From Mycobacterium sp. Aquia_216 (GTDB lineage Bacteria > Actinomycetota > Actinomycetes > Mycobacteriales > Mycobacteriaceae), in assembly GCF_026723865.1 (NCBI RefSeq), contig NZ_CP113529.1, positions 2,294,001 through 2,358,000 on the forward strand: a DNA stretch of 64,000 bases. Direction: 5' to 3'. The notes beneath the pieces are model-generated. The model searched no databases. It had not been told where the DNA came from and worked only from the letters and a program-made list of their open reading frames with translations. How positions within the stretch are numbered: position 1 is the first letter of the stretch; the number at the start of each line of letters is the position of its first letter. This document shows positions 53,445-61,423 of the stretch, piece after piece. A program made the translations under genes and the position numbers.

Positions 53445-54802
53445 GTCGAATTCCTTTCAGGGGTTGGTGTGTTGTGCTCTTCTCCGAGCGGCTCGACCTC
53501 GTCGGGGGAGAAGTACAGGTAGCGGCCGTACCAGTCGTGCAGGTCCGCAGCCGGGTCGTCATCGACGACCACACCGACATGTTTGTTGCCGTCGACGTCC
53601 TCGTGTACCGAGGTGACGCGGGCGGTCCTGCCGGCGACGAAGATGTCCTGCGCGTCGGCGTTGCGGCGTGGGCACAGCCGGACCCGGGTGCCCCGGGCGA
53701 CCCGGAACCCGTTCACCAGAATGGCGTCGATCTCGGGTCGAACGGCGTTGTCGGCCAGTGGATCCCACCAATCAACGCCCTCGGGAATCTCTGGGACCAG
53801 GCCCTCGGGAATTTCGAGCCGGTGCGGATCGCGCAGCACTCCGTGCAGGCGTGCCATCGCGTCGGGTGACATCGCGTCGCATTGGTCGATGATCCGCGCG
53901 GCCCGCGGATCGGTGGCCCGGGCCTGTGCCTTCTCGTCGTCGGTCATCGTCATCACGCGCAGGGTCAGGATCTCGTCGATCTCGGTGCAGTCGAATAGCG
54001 CGGTGTTGCTCTGCTCGGCGATCTCGGGGTGGTCGTAGAGAATGATCGGCGAGATCAGCAGCATGTCGTGGCTGCCGGGCGGACCGGCCAGCACGGGGAA
54101 ACAGCGATGCTGGCCGCACCGGGACACCGCGTCTGCCGCGGCGGGCGATGGGTCGATCATGGAGACAAAGCGGCCACCGACGGCTTCGGCGATCAGGTGG
54201 CTGCCGATCATGGATCGCTCGATCGCGTCGTCCTTGCCGACCGCGGGGGACCCGATATTGTTCAGCACCACCGAGATTCGCCGCACGGCACCGTCGGGCT
54301 CACTGGACACGCTCAGCTCGCCGCGGATCTCCTTGCGTTCGCGGACCAGCCGACCGCCGGCGAGTCGTTCGATGTCGGTCGCCGCGTCTACCACAACCGG
54401 CAGTGTCCACGGTGGATCGTTGACGGGAATAGGGCCGAAGGACCTCTCGCATTCGACGGCTTCGTCCCAGGTCAGCCAGGACCCGGTCGGGGTGGTCAGT
54501 TCGGCTACGGTCGCAAATCCGCCTTCGGCGAGTTCACGTTGCGCCCGGCGGCGCTGTAGTTGCAGGAACCGCACCACCAGCGTGATCGCCTCCGCTCCGT
54601 CGACCAGGAACTGGGCCGCCAGGGAACCGTCTTCGCCGAGGCCGGCATCGGCCGCGCCGGGCGGCCCCAAAACGCCGAATTGCCAGCGTGATTGATTCTT
54701 GCTCGACGTTCCGCGGTACGGATACAACAGGTATCCCTCGTAGAGCACCGCGTCGGCAACGGCGCGGGTGTGGTCCCAGCTCGACGTCCTGGAGAAAGTC
54801 AC
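53432..54802 (-). CDS. Hydrogenase-operon protein of unknown function (456 aa)
   Basis: Conserved in actinobacterial high-affinity hydrogenase loci as far as I recall, but without a known role. It starts RTSSWDHTRAVADAVLYEGYL and has a mixed alpha/beta body with no signal peptide and no Cys cluster. A segment near residues 240-270 reads FPVLAGPPGSHDMLLISPI and the C-terminal 110 residues are rich in Asp, Pro and Trp (WWDPLADNA, DWYGRYLYFSPDEVEPLG). Its start overlaps the stop of the DUF6084-like gene (ATGA). Because it sits between the Fe-S protein genes and the maturation genes, a role in assembly or complex formation is likely. Confidence 0.75.
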   Translation of the reverse strand: MTFSRTSSWDHTRAVADAVLYEGYLLYPYRGTSSKNQSRWQFGVLGPPGAADAGLGEDGSLAAQFLVDGAEAITLVVRFLQLQRRRAQRELAEGGFATVAELTTPTGSWLTWDEAVECERSFGPIPVNDPPWTLPVVVDAATDIERLAGGRLVRERKEIRGELSVSSEPDGAVRRISVVLNNIGSPAVGKDDAIERSMIGSHLIAEAVGGRFVSMIDPSPAAADAVSRCGQHRCFPVLAGPPGSHDMLLISPIILYDHPEIAEQSNTALFDCTEIDEILTLRVMTMTDDEKAQARATDPRAARIIDQCDAMSPDAMARLHGVLRDPHRLEIPEGLVPEIPEGVDWWDPLADNAVRPEIDAILVNGFRVARGTRVRLCPRRNADAQDIFVAGRTARVTSVHEDVDGNKHVGVVVDDDPAADLHDWYGRYLYFSPDEVEPLGEEHNTPTPERNSTWKS

Positions 54803-55452
54803 AGTGCTGCCTGCCGTTCGGTATTAAGCAGTGAGGTGATCGCGTGGTCGAGGTCTAGCAGCCCCTGCGCCGATTTGTACCCGGCCAGTGCCGCGATGGT
54901 TTCGTGATTCAGCCGCACCCAGCCGGTGTTCGGGTAGTGCTGTGCGATCAGGTCGTGCCACACCGCGACGGGCATGTCGTAGCGGCACTCGCAATCCCAG
55001 GGCACCTGCTGAACCGAGAAGCCCCGCTCGGACTTCACGAATATGGTTCCGCTGAACAGGAATTGCAACGGCAGCGTGCCGTCCCGCAATGCGTGCAGAT
55101 ACTTGGCGGCAGCGACCTCGAAGTCGTAAGTGCAGTCGAGCGCGAGCGCGACGGTTGCGTTGCCGGCGAATCCCGGCACCAGGGCCGTGCAATGTTGCCA
55201 GAGGAAGGTGCGCTGGGTGGTTGCCCAGCGTTCACGGGGCCCGAAGAGATCGATCAGCCCGCCCGCATCATTGTCGGAGTAGGAACGCCGCAGCGGTTCG
55301 ATCCGCACTTGGCACCGCAGGGCAATGGCATGCACGGGGTCTTCAGCGGTGGTGCCGATGCCGACGCGGGCGGTCAGTATCGGGCTGACGCTGTACGGTT
55401 CGGGCGCCACGTCGAGGACGGTGAAGGCCACGCCCAGAGGTTGGTCGGTCAT
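54799..55452 (-). CDS. Hydrogenase-operon protein of unknown function (DUF6084-like, 217 aa)
   Basis: A 217-residue cytosolic-looking protein of a family I recall as DUF6084, found beside actinobacterial hydrogenases. It starts LGVAFTVLDVAPEPYSVSPI and shows RCQVRIEPLRRSY, LFGPRERWATTQRTFLWQH and the late Cys pair in PWDCECRYDMPVAVWHDLI. No known cofactor motif. Both ends are coupled by ATGA overlaps: with the DUF5947-like gene upstream and the 456-residue gene downstream. The frame extends 30 codons above the ATG at 55452, overlapping the upstream gene; that part is not conserved. Confidence 0.78.
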   Translation of the reverse strand: MTDQPLGVAFTVLDVAPEPYSVSPILTARVGIGTTAEDPVHAIALRCQVRIEPLRRSYSDNDAGGLIDLFGPRERWATTQRTFLWQHCTALVPGFAGNATVALALDCTYDFEVAAAKYLHALRDGTLPLQFLFSGTIFVKSERGFSVQQVPWDCECRYDMPVAVWHDLIAQHYPNTGWVRLNHETIAALAGYKSAQGLLDLDHAITSLLNTERQAAL

Positions 55453-56081
55453 CGCGGTGTCTTTTTCGCACGAGCCGCGACCTGAGCGAAGAAGCCGTCG
55501 ATGAACTCTCGTGCCTGCTGGCCGCCGTCGAAGCCGCGCCACAGCATGCGCAGGCGGCCGACGAATTCGTAACAGGCGTCGATCGGAACCAGATAGCTTT
55601 GCGGCGGATCGGATTCACCGTCCGGGACGCGGACCAGCAGCGCCTCTACGTCGTCGGCCAGCAGGCCGACTCGGGAGTCGGCCGCGCGCAAGGCGTTCCA
55701 GGCATCGAGATCCAGCTCGGATTCACAGGCCCCGGCCGGGCCGGGGTAAAACGCCACGGTGCGCAACAGCGCGGAGTTGCTGAAAAAGAAGGCGACGCCG
55801 ACCGGGATCTGCAGCGCCTCCCAGGTGCGACGGTCCAGGGCGAAGTCCGGGAACGCCAGATACCGGTCCGGCACCGCGCGGTAGCGCAACTCGGCATCGG
55901 CGTCGGTGAACAACAGATAGCAGGCGCGGCACACGCACATCAGCTGCCGGCCGGCCACATTCACCACATGCTGATGCTCGTCGGCGATGAGTTCGGAGCA
56001 CATTTCACACCGCTCGCCCGCTGCCGCGGCGGTGGGCCGATTGCTGGTGATGCGGGCTAGAACGTCATAGGGAGTTGTCAT
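55449..56081 (-). CDS. Zinc-ribbon-like hydrogenase-operon protein (DUF5947-like, 210 aa)
   Basis: A 210-residue protein of a family I recall as DUF5947. Near the N-terminus four Cys form a likely metal site: CEMC at about 25-28 and CVCRAC at about 49-54, with a HQH between. The body includes LLFTDADAELRYRAVPDRYL and VGVAFFFSNS. The function is unknown; the metal site could bind zinc or an Fe-S cluster. Its start overlaps the hhyE stop (ATGA), so it is translated together with the Fe-S protein gene, which supports a role in maturation or electron transfer. Confidence 0.78.
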   Translation of the reverse strand: MTTPYDVLARITSNRPTAAAAGERCEMCSELIADEHQHVVNVAGRQLMCVCRACYLLFTDADAELRYRAVPDRYLAFPDFALDRRTWEALQIPVGVAFFFSNSALLRTVAFYPGPAGACESELDLDAWNALRAADSRVGLLADDVEALLVRVPDGESDPPQSYLVPIDACYEFVGRLRMLWRGFDGGQQAREFIDGFFAQVAARAKKTPR

Positions 56082-56965
56082 GCGCCGGCTCCCATCGGTT
56101 CGGCCAGTGCTACCGACGGCACCCCATCGCGAAGCAGCAGGGGGAGCGGCTCGAGATGAGTTCCGTTGGGGCCGGCGCCCGCGTGCACGATGTCGAACCC
56201 CGTGCCGCAGCGCGGGCAGCCCAGCTGCGTCTCGCGCAGTTGTGCACCCGCTAACGAGTCATCGCAGACCGGACAATGGTCACGGTAGGCCAGGGGCAGG
56301 TCGCCCACCCTGCACACCAGCAGCGTGGTGCCCGAAACCAGGAACCCCGCAACCTCGCCGGGCTCCAACTCGGCCAGTTCGGGCAGCGGATACCAGGTTG
56401 ACCCGTTCGAATTGCTGTGGCCATTCGAACGCAGCGGCGCCAGAAGCGATTCAGCGGGAATCACACTAGGGGCGGGCTGGGCGGCGACCACCTCGATCTC
56501 GGCAATCTCGGGCGCCGCGGCCCGGACCGCGTCCTCGACGGCGAGCTCCAGCGTCACCGCCGACGACGGGCAGCTCTTGCAGCTGCCCGTGAACGCCAGC
56601 CGCACGGTATCGCCGCTGACTTCAAGGAGATCCACGTCGCCGCCGTGCGAACCGAGGTATGGCCGCACCCGGTCCAGCGCGTCGGATACCCGGCGGTGCA
56701 CGTCGTGCGGGTGCAGGCCGTGGACCAGGAGCAGGCTGGCCACCAGGTCGTCGGTGGCCAGCCGCTCCGAGAGGTCGGGATCGCCCAATTGCATGATCCG
56801 ATCCAGCCCGGCCCCGTAGAGCTCGACTACCTCACGGACCAGTTGCTGAGCGCGCTCATACGCCGCCGCGCCACCCGCCGCGCAGGAATCCAGGAGGGTC
56901 TGGATCCGATCGCCCGCGCTGCGCCACTGTGGGTTGCTTTCCGGGGCCTCCGGGCGATCCGCCAT
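56078..56965 (-). CDS. hhyE: NifU-like/Rieske-derived iron-sulfur protein HhyE
   Basis: Two metal domains in 295 residues. Residues about 95-160 form a NifU C-terminal-like domain (YLGSHGGDVDLLEVSGDTV, CxxC in GSCKSCPSS). Residues about 195-280 resemble a Rieske domain (LAYRDHCPVCDDSLAGAQL, LGCPRCGTGFDIVHAG), but the two His ligands are absent and two CxxC pairs stand instead. In M. smegmatis the gene next to the group 1h large subunit encodes a comparable protein (HhyE) needed for hydrogenase activity, probably as electron relay. It lies 3 nt after hhyL. Confidence 0.88.
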   Translation of the reverse strand: MADRPEAPESNPQWRSAGDRIQTLLDSCAAGGAAAYERAQQLVREVVELYGAGLDRIMQLGDPDLSERLATDDLVASLLLVHGLHPHDVHRRVSDALDRVRPYLGSHGGDVDLLEVSGDTVRLAFTGSCKSCPSSAVTLELAVEDAVRAAAPEIAEIEVVAAQPAPSVIPAESLLAPLRSNGHSNSNGSTWYPLPELAELEPGEVAGFLVSGTTLLVCRVGDLPLAYRDHCPVCDDSLAGAQLRETQLGCPRCGTGFDIVHAGAGPNGTHLEPLPLLLRDGVPSVALAEPMGAGA

Positions 56966-56968
56966 GTG

Positions 56969-58768
56969 TCACTCCCCGGCGGGTGACTGCGTTGGCGTGT
57001 GCACTCTCTCCAGGGTCTTGCCCTTCCCCAGATACATGTGCACACCGCACGGCAGGCATGGGTCGAAGCTGCGCACCGTGCGCATGACATCGATGCCCTT
57101 GAAGTTCTCGCGCCCGTTCTCCTCGAAGATCGGCTGACCCTGGACCGCGTCCTCGTAGGGACCCGGCGTGCCAAAGCTGTCGCGCGGGTTGGCATTCCAC
57201 GGGGTCGGCGGGTACGGGTGGTAGTTCGCGATCTTGCCGTCCCGGATCACCATGTGGTGGCTCAGCACGCCGCGGACCGCCTCGGTGAAGCCGCAGCCGA
57301 TGCCCTCGTCGGGCACCTCGAACTTCTCCCACGTCTTGGTGCGCCCGGCGCGGATCTCCGCCAGTGCTTGCTCGGCGAAGTGCAGCGCGCACGCCGCCGC
57401 GTAAGCCTGGAAGTAGGTCCGGGCGCGGTCGCGTTCGATCGTGTTGCTGCCGTACGCGGGAATCTTCCACTCGAACTCGACGGGTCCCTTCAGGGCGGTC
57501 TTGGGCAGGTTGATCTTGACGCTGTTGCCGGTTGCCTTGACGTAGCCGATGTCGACCAGGCCGGCCAGCGCCGTCGACCACAGCCGCGCCAGCGGGCCGC
57601 CGCCGGTGTCCAGCGCCAAGTGGTCCTTGCCGTCGAACCAGCGCGGCGACATCACCCAGCTGTAGTTGCCGCCGGCCATGTCGCGCTTCTGCGGATGGGG
57701 GTTGGTGTGCTGGTTCCACGGGTGGCGCCGGTCCACCGCGTTGCCCAGCGGATCGGTCTTGACGAACATCTCCTGGTCGGTCCAGTCGTCGTAATACGAG
57801 CTGCCCAACAGGATTCGGATGCCGAGGTTGATGTCGACCAGCGAGTGGGTGACCAGCTTGCCGTCGACCACCACGCCCGGGGTGACGAACATCGCGTTAC
57901 CCCAACGTTCCATGTCCTTGTACTCGAAGTTGCACACTTCGGGATCCTGGAACGAGCCCCAACAGCCGAGCAGCGTGCGGCGCAAGCCGACCTTCTCGTA
58001 GCCGGGCAGCGCCTGGTAGAAGAAGTCGAACAGGTCGTCGTGCATGGGCACGACCTTCTTCATGAACTCGACATAACGCATCAGCCGCGTCATGTAGTCG
58101 GTCATCAGCTGGATGGTCGCAACCGTGCCGACCCCGCCGGGGTACAGCGTCGACGGGTGCACATGGCGACCTTCCATGAGGCAGAACATCTCTCGCGTCC
58201 ACCGGCTCACCACCAGCGCCTCGCGGTAGAACTCGCCGCTGAAAGGATTGAGCGATCGCATGATGTCGGCGATCGTCTTGTAGCCGTGCGCGTCCGCGTG
58301 CGGGGCGGCGGTCTTCTCCGCCTGCGCCAGCACGCTCGGGTTGGTCTCGGCGACCATCTTCTCGCAGAAATCAACGCCGACCAGGTTTTCCTGGAAGATG
58401 TTGTGGTCGAACATGTATTCCGCGGCCTCACCCAGGTTGACGATCCACTCACCCAGGTGGGGCGGCTTGACCCCGTAGGCCATGTTCTGCGCGTAACAGG
58501 AACAGGTCGCGTGGTTGTCGCCGCAGATGCCGCAGATACGGCTGGTGATGAAGTGGGCGTCGCGAGGATCTTTGCCCTTCATGAAGATCGAGTAGCCGCG
58601 GAAGATCGACGACGTGCTGTGGCACTCGACGACTTCCCTGTTCTCGAAATCGATTTTGGTGTAGATGCCGAGGCTGCCGACGATTCTGGTGATCGGGTCC
58701 CACGCCATTTCGACGAGCTGGCCCGGCTCCCGATTCTCTTGCGTCGGCTTGGGAATGATGGTTGTCAT
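56969..58768 (-). CDS. hhyL: [NiFe]-hydrogenase large subunit, group 1h type
   Basis: Catalytic subunit that oxidises H2 at the Ni-Fe(CN)2CO site. The L1 motif RICGICGDNH is at residues 77-86 (Cys79, Cys82) and L2 DPCLPCGVH at 569-577 (Cys571, Cys574). After His577 a 22-residue extension (MYLGKGKTLERVHTPTQSPA...) awaits cleavage by the maturation protease. The L1 context ICGDNHATCSCYAQNMAYG and the 599-residue length fit group 1h (actinobacterial, high-affinity) enzymes, which scavenge atmospheric H2 to support survival. Electrons go through HhyS to the respiratory chain. Confidence 0.96.
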   Translation of the reverse strand: MTTIIPKPTQENREPGQLVEMAWDPITRIVGSLGIYTKIDFENREVVECHSTSSIFRGYSIFMKGKDPRDAHFITSRICGICGDNHATCSCYAQNMAYGVKPPHLGEWIVNLGEAAEYMFDHNIFQENLVGVDFCEKMVAETNPSVLAQAEKTAAPHADAHGYKTIADIMRSLNPFSGEFYREALVVSRWTREMFCLMEGRHVHPSTLYPGGVGTVATIQLMTDYMTRLMRYVEFMKKVVPMHDDLFDFFYQALPGYEKVGLRRTLLGCWGSFQDPEVCNFEYKDMERWGNAMFVTPGVVVDGKLVTHSLVDINLGIRILLGSSYYDDWTDQEMFVKTDPLGNAVDRRHPWNQHTNPHPQKRDMAGGNYSWVMSPRWFDGKDHLALDTGGGPLARLWSTALAGLVDIGYVKATGNSVKINLPKTALKGPVEFEWKIPAYGSNTIERDRARTYFQAYAAACALHFAEQALAEIRAGRTKTWEKFEVPDEGIGCGFTEAVRGVLSHHMVIRDGKIANYHPYPPTPWNANPRDSFGTPGPYEDAVQGQPIFEENGRENFKGIDVMRTVRSFDPCLPCGVHMYLGKGKTLERVHTPTQSPAGE

Positions 58769-58832
58769 CGCTCTACTGCTCTCTGCCCCAAGGGCTGGTG
58801 ACGTGATCGTGAGAAAGATGCGCGCCCGCGAC

Positions 58833-59888
58833 CTACCAGGTGCGGCGTGCCCCGGTGACGAGCTCGTTGCCCTTGTGGCGCCAACGCGGTTCCTTGTCGA
58901 GCGTGCGCCCCGTGATACCCCTCAGGCTGCGAATCACGGTCCCGTAAACGCCCGAGGCGGTACTGGAGAGCTTGCCGCCCGGCGGCTCGTCCATGAACGG
59001 CATGAACTTGTCGGGGAAGCCCGGCATCGTGCATCCGATGCAGATGCCGCCCACGTTCGGGCACCCACCGATTCCGTTGATCCATCCGCGCTTGGGCACG
59101 TTGCATTTTACGACCGGGCCCCAACAGCCAAGTTTGACAATGCATTTCGGTGACCCATACTCGGTGGCGAAATCGCCCTGCTCGTAGTAGCCGGCCCGGT
59201 CGCAACCCTCGTGCACGGTGTTGCCGAACAACCACTTGGGGCGCAGCGCCTCGTCGAGCGGGATCATCGGCGCCTGGCCGGTCGCCATGTAGAGCAGGTA
59301 GGTCAGCGTCTCCGACAGGTTGTCCGGATGGATCGGGCAGCCGGGAACACAGACGATCGGAATGCCGGCCTTGCTCTTCCATTCCCACCCGAGGTAATCG
59401 GGGACACCCATCGCCCCGGTCGGATTGCCGGCCATCGCGTGGATGCCACCGTAGGTGGCGCAGGTCCCGACGGCGACAACCGCGGTGGCCTTGGGTGTCA
59501 GCCGGTCGAGCCACTCGCTGGTGGTCATCGGCTGTCCGGTGGCGGGGTCGTTGCCGAACCCGCACCAGTACCCCTCGTCCTTGATCTTCTCGTTCGGAAT
59601 CGATCCCTCGACGACGAGCACGAACGGTTCTAATTCGCCCCGGTCGGCTTTGAAGAACCACTCGAGGAAGTCGTCCGCGCCTCCGCTGGGCCCGCACTCG
59701 AAGTCGATCAGTGGCCAGTGCACGGCTACTTGGGGGAGACCGGGAAGAGCTCCGAGAGCGATCTCCTCAACACTGGGCTGGGTGGCGGCAGTCAACGCCA
59801 CCGAATCACCGTCGCAACTGAGGCCTGCATTGATCCACAACACGTGGATCAGCGTTTCTTCTGCTTTGACTGCTGCTTCCGTTGGCAT
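58833..59888 (-). CDS. hhyS: [NiFe]-hydrogenase small subunit, group 1h type
   Basis: Electron-transfer subunit carrying three Fe-S clusters. There is no twin-arginine signal, so the enzyme faces the cytoplasm. The proximal-cluster motif, normally CxGC, is LSCDGDSVAL: Cys25 is kept but Asp28 replaces the second Cys, as described for group 1h enzymes. Other ligands appear in VGTCATYGGI, CVPGCPIHPDN, HEGCDRAGYY, KLGCWGP, GGCPNVGGICIGCTMPGF. 351 aa. The ATG at 59888 has GGAAAG upstream. First gene of the structural operon, preceded by 296 nt rich in palindromes. Confidence 0.95.
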   Translation of the reverse strand: MPTEAAVKAEETLIHVLWINAGLSCDGDSVALTAATQPSVEEIALGALPGLPQVAVHWPLIDFECGPSGGADDFLEWFFKADRGELEPFVLVVEGSIPNEKIKDEGYWCGFGNDPATGQPMTTSEWLDRLTPKATAVVAVGTCATYGGIHAMAGNPTGAMGVPDYLGWEWKSKAGIPIVCVPGCPIHPDNLSETLTYLLYMATGQAPMIPLDEALRPKWLFGNTVHEGCDRAGYYEQGDFATEYGSPKCIVKLGCWGPVVKCNVPKRGWINGIGGCPNVGGICIGCTMPGFPDKFMPFMDEPPGGKLSSTASGVYGTVIRSLRGITGRTLDKEPRWRHKGNELVTGARRTW

Positions 59889-60105
59889 GCTGCAGCTTTC
59901 CGGGGCCGGGCTGAGACCCCTACGCCACCGGAGTCGACCGTCGGCCCACTTGCGCAGCGCTGTTTTTGGGTCTACTCCCGCCCTCAGGAGTTGTCAACGG
60001 TTCCCCCTGGGCCGGCAATTGAACAACTGTGTCGCACCTCGCTGCGTTGTCCCCGTTTATGCTGTGCCACAACAAGTTCCGGGCAATCAGTAGTCACTTA
60101 TGAAA

Positions 60106-60135
60106 GTGCTGAGGATAGCTATCTACTCTCAGCAC
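60106..60135. promoter_or_regulatory. Nested palindromes upstream of hhyS
   Basis: Outer arms GTGCTGAG (60106-60113) and CTCAGCAC (60128-60135) enclose the perfect palindrome GATAGCTATC (60114-60123). On the minus strand TATCCT (60112-60117) could be the -10 of the hhyS promoter. A further palindrome CGAGTACTCG lies at 60137-60146. Probable operator region for the hydrogenase operon. Confidence 0.5.
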
Positions 60136-60153
60136 ACGAGTACTCGGGCGCCG

Positions 60154-60184
60154 CGCCATCATGCAAATCACTTGCATGATGGCG
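60154..60184. promoter_or_regulatory. Long palindrome with Nur-type box between hypB and hhyS
   Basis: Perfect 13-bp arms CGCCATCATGCAA and TTGCATGATGGCG with a 5-nt centre. The core TGCAA-ATCAC-TTGCA (60162-60176) matches the nickel-regulator (Nur) box tTGCaa-N5-ttGCAa known from Streptomyces and the copy at nicT. It begins directly after the hypB stop and could also act as its terminator. Confidence 0.6.
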
Positions 60185-60940
60185 TCAGTCCACGACCCCT
60201 TGGGCGAACCGTCGCAGCCAGCCGAACCAGGCAGCCATGCCGACCCCGGTGCGCGCGCTGACCGGCAGGATCGTTGCGGTCGCGTTGACCTTTCGGACGT
60301 GCGCAATGTAGGTGTCGACGTCGACGTCCAGGTGAGGGACCAAGTCAATCTTGTTGAGCAACACCACATCCACCGATCTGAACATGACCGGGTACTTCAG
60401 CGGCTTGTCCTCGCCCTCGGCGACGGAATACACCATGGCCTTGGCGTGCTCGCCGACGTCGAACTCCGCCGGGCAAACCAGGTTGCCGACGTTTTCGATG
60501 ATCACCAGATCCAGGCTCCGAAGGTCGAGGCCCGGCAGCGCGCGGTTGACCATCGGTGCGTCGAGATGGCATTCGCCGCCAAAGCCGTTACTGGTGTTCA
60601 GCAGTGACACCTGGGCGCCGCGACCGCTGAGCTTGGCCGCGTCGAGGTCGGTGGCGATATCGCCCTCGACGATCCCGATTGCGAACTGGCCGGCGAGCTC
60701 GTCGAGCGTTGCCGCCAGGACCGTGGTCTTTCCCGACCCCGGCGAGCTCATCAGGTTGAGGGCGCGGATCCCGTTGTTCTCGAACGCCGCCCGGTTGGCG
60801 TCGGCGAGAACATCGTTCTCGGCGAAGATCGCCTCCAGGACGTCGACGCGCTGCTTGCCGGTCTCATAGTGCCGGTGGTCGCCGTGATCGTGTTCATGGG
60901 TGTGCACGGTTCCGTCGTCGTGCCGATGAAATCTGCCCAT
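60185..60940 (-). CDS. hypB: Hydrogenase nickel incorporation GTPase HypB
   Basis: GTPase that, with HypA, delivers nickel to the hydrogenase large subunit. A His-rich N-terminus (HRHDDGTVHTHEHDHGDHRH) can store nickel. The G domain has the P-loop SSPGSGKTT, the metal-binding GECHLDAPM and ENVGNLVCPAEFD, and NKID. 251 aa. ATG at 60940 with AAAGG 10 nt upstream; a GTG three codons earlier is possible. It follows hypA after 46 nt. Confidence 0.95.
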   Translation of the reverse strand: MGRFHRHDDGTVHTHEHDHGDHRHYETGKQRVDVLEAIFAENDVLADANRAAFENNGIRALNLMSSPGSGKTTVLAATLDELAGQFAIGIVEGDIATDLDAAKLSGRGAQVSLLNTSNGFGGECHLDAPMVNRALPGLDLRSLDLVIIENVGNLVCPAEFDVGEHAKAMVYSVAEGEDKPLKYPVMFRSVDVVLLNKIDLVPHLDVDVDTYIAHVRKVNATATILPVSARTGVGMAAWFGWLRRFAQGVVD

Positions 60941-60986
60941 CGTCAACACCTTTCGATGTGGCGCCTACCGGCACCACGGCCCCTTT

Positions 60987-61322
60987 TCACGAGACGTCCA
61001 ACGACGTCACCAGGAATTCGTTGCCGCGCACGACCTCGACATCGGAACTGTCGCAACGCGGACACCAAATCGACCAGGCCGAGGTGATGTCCGACTGCCG
61101 GCCACACGCGCGGCAGCGCACCTCGGCTCCGATGCACTCGAGTTCAAGTTCGGCGTCCGGCATGTTCTCCGATTCCCGGACAAGGGTCCAGCAAAACGAC
61201 AGCGACTCGGGAACCACTTGGCGAAGGGCGCCGATCCGGACCCGGACCACGTCGACGTGCCGCCCGTCGGCATGTGTCTTGACCACACCGGCGATCGCCT
61301 CGCACAGCGAAAGCTCATGCAT
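60987..61322 (-). CDS. hypA: Hydrogenase nickel incorporation protein HypA
   Basis: Nickel chaperone working with HypB. The N-terminal MHE nickel motif is intact, and the zinc site has two CxxC pairs (CRAC near residues 70-73 and CPRC near 87-90). 111 aa, typical. A GC palindrome CGCCGGT-C-ACCGGCG lies at 61323-61337, touching the start codon. nicT ends 101 nt upstream in the same direction, so nicT-hypA-hypB may be one transcript supplying nickel. Confidence 0.94.
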   Translation of the reverse strand: MHELSLCEAIAGVVKTHADGRHVDVVRVRIGALRQVVPESLSFCWTLVRESENMPDAELELECIGAEVRCRACGRQSDITSAWSIWCPRCDSSDVEVVRGNEFLVTSLDVS

Positions 61323-61423
61323 CGCCGGTCACCGGCGTCGGGCGCGGGCCCATGAATCTTTTCTACACCCGCGGCGCGGCCAGGAATACCCGCTGCATTG
61401 CGTCCGAGGCAGTCCAGGGCGGG

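Noticed and set aside
59889..60184. DosR-type dormancy box upstream of hhyS (TTTGGGTCTACTCCCG)
   Set aside because: The spacing between GGG and CCC is 6 rather than 8 nt and the flanks do not match the known consensus.
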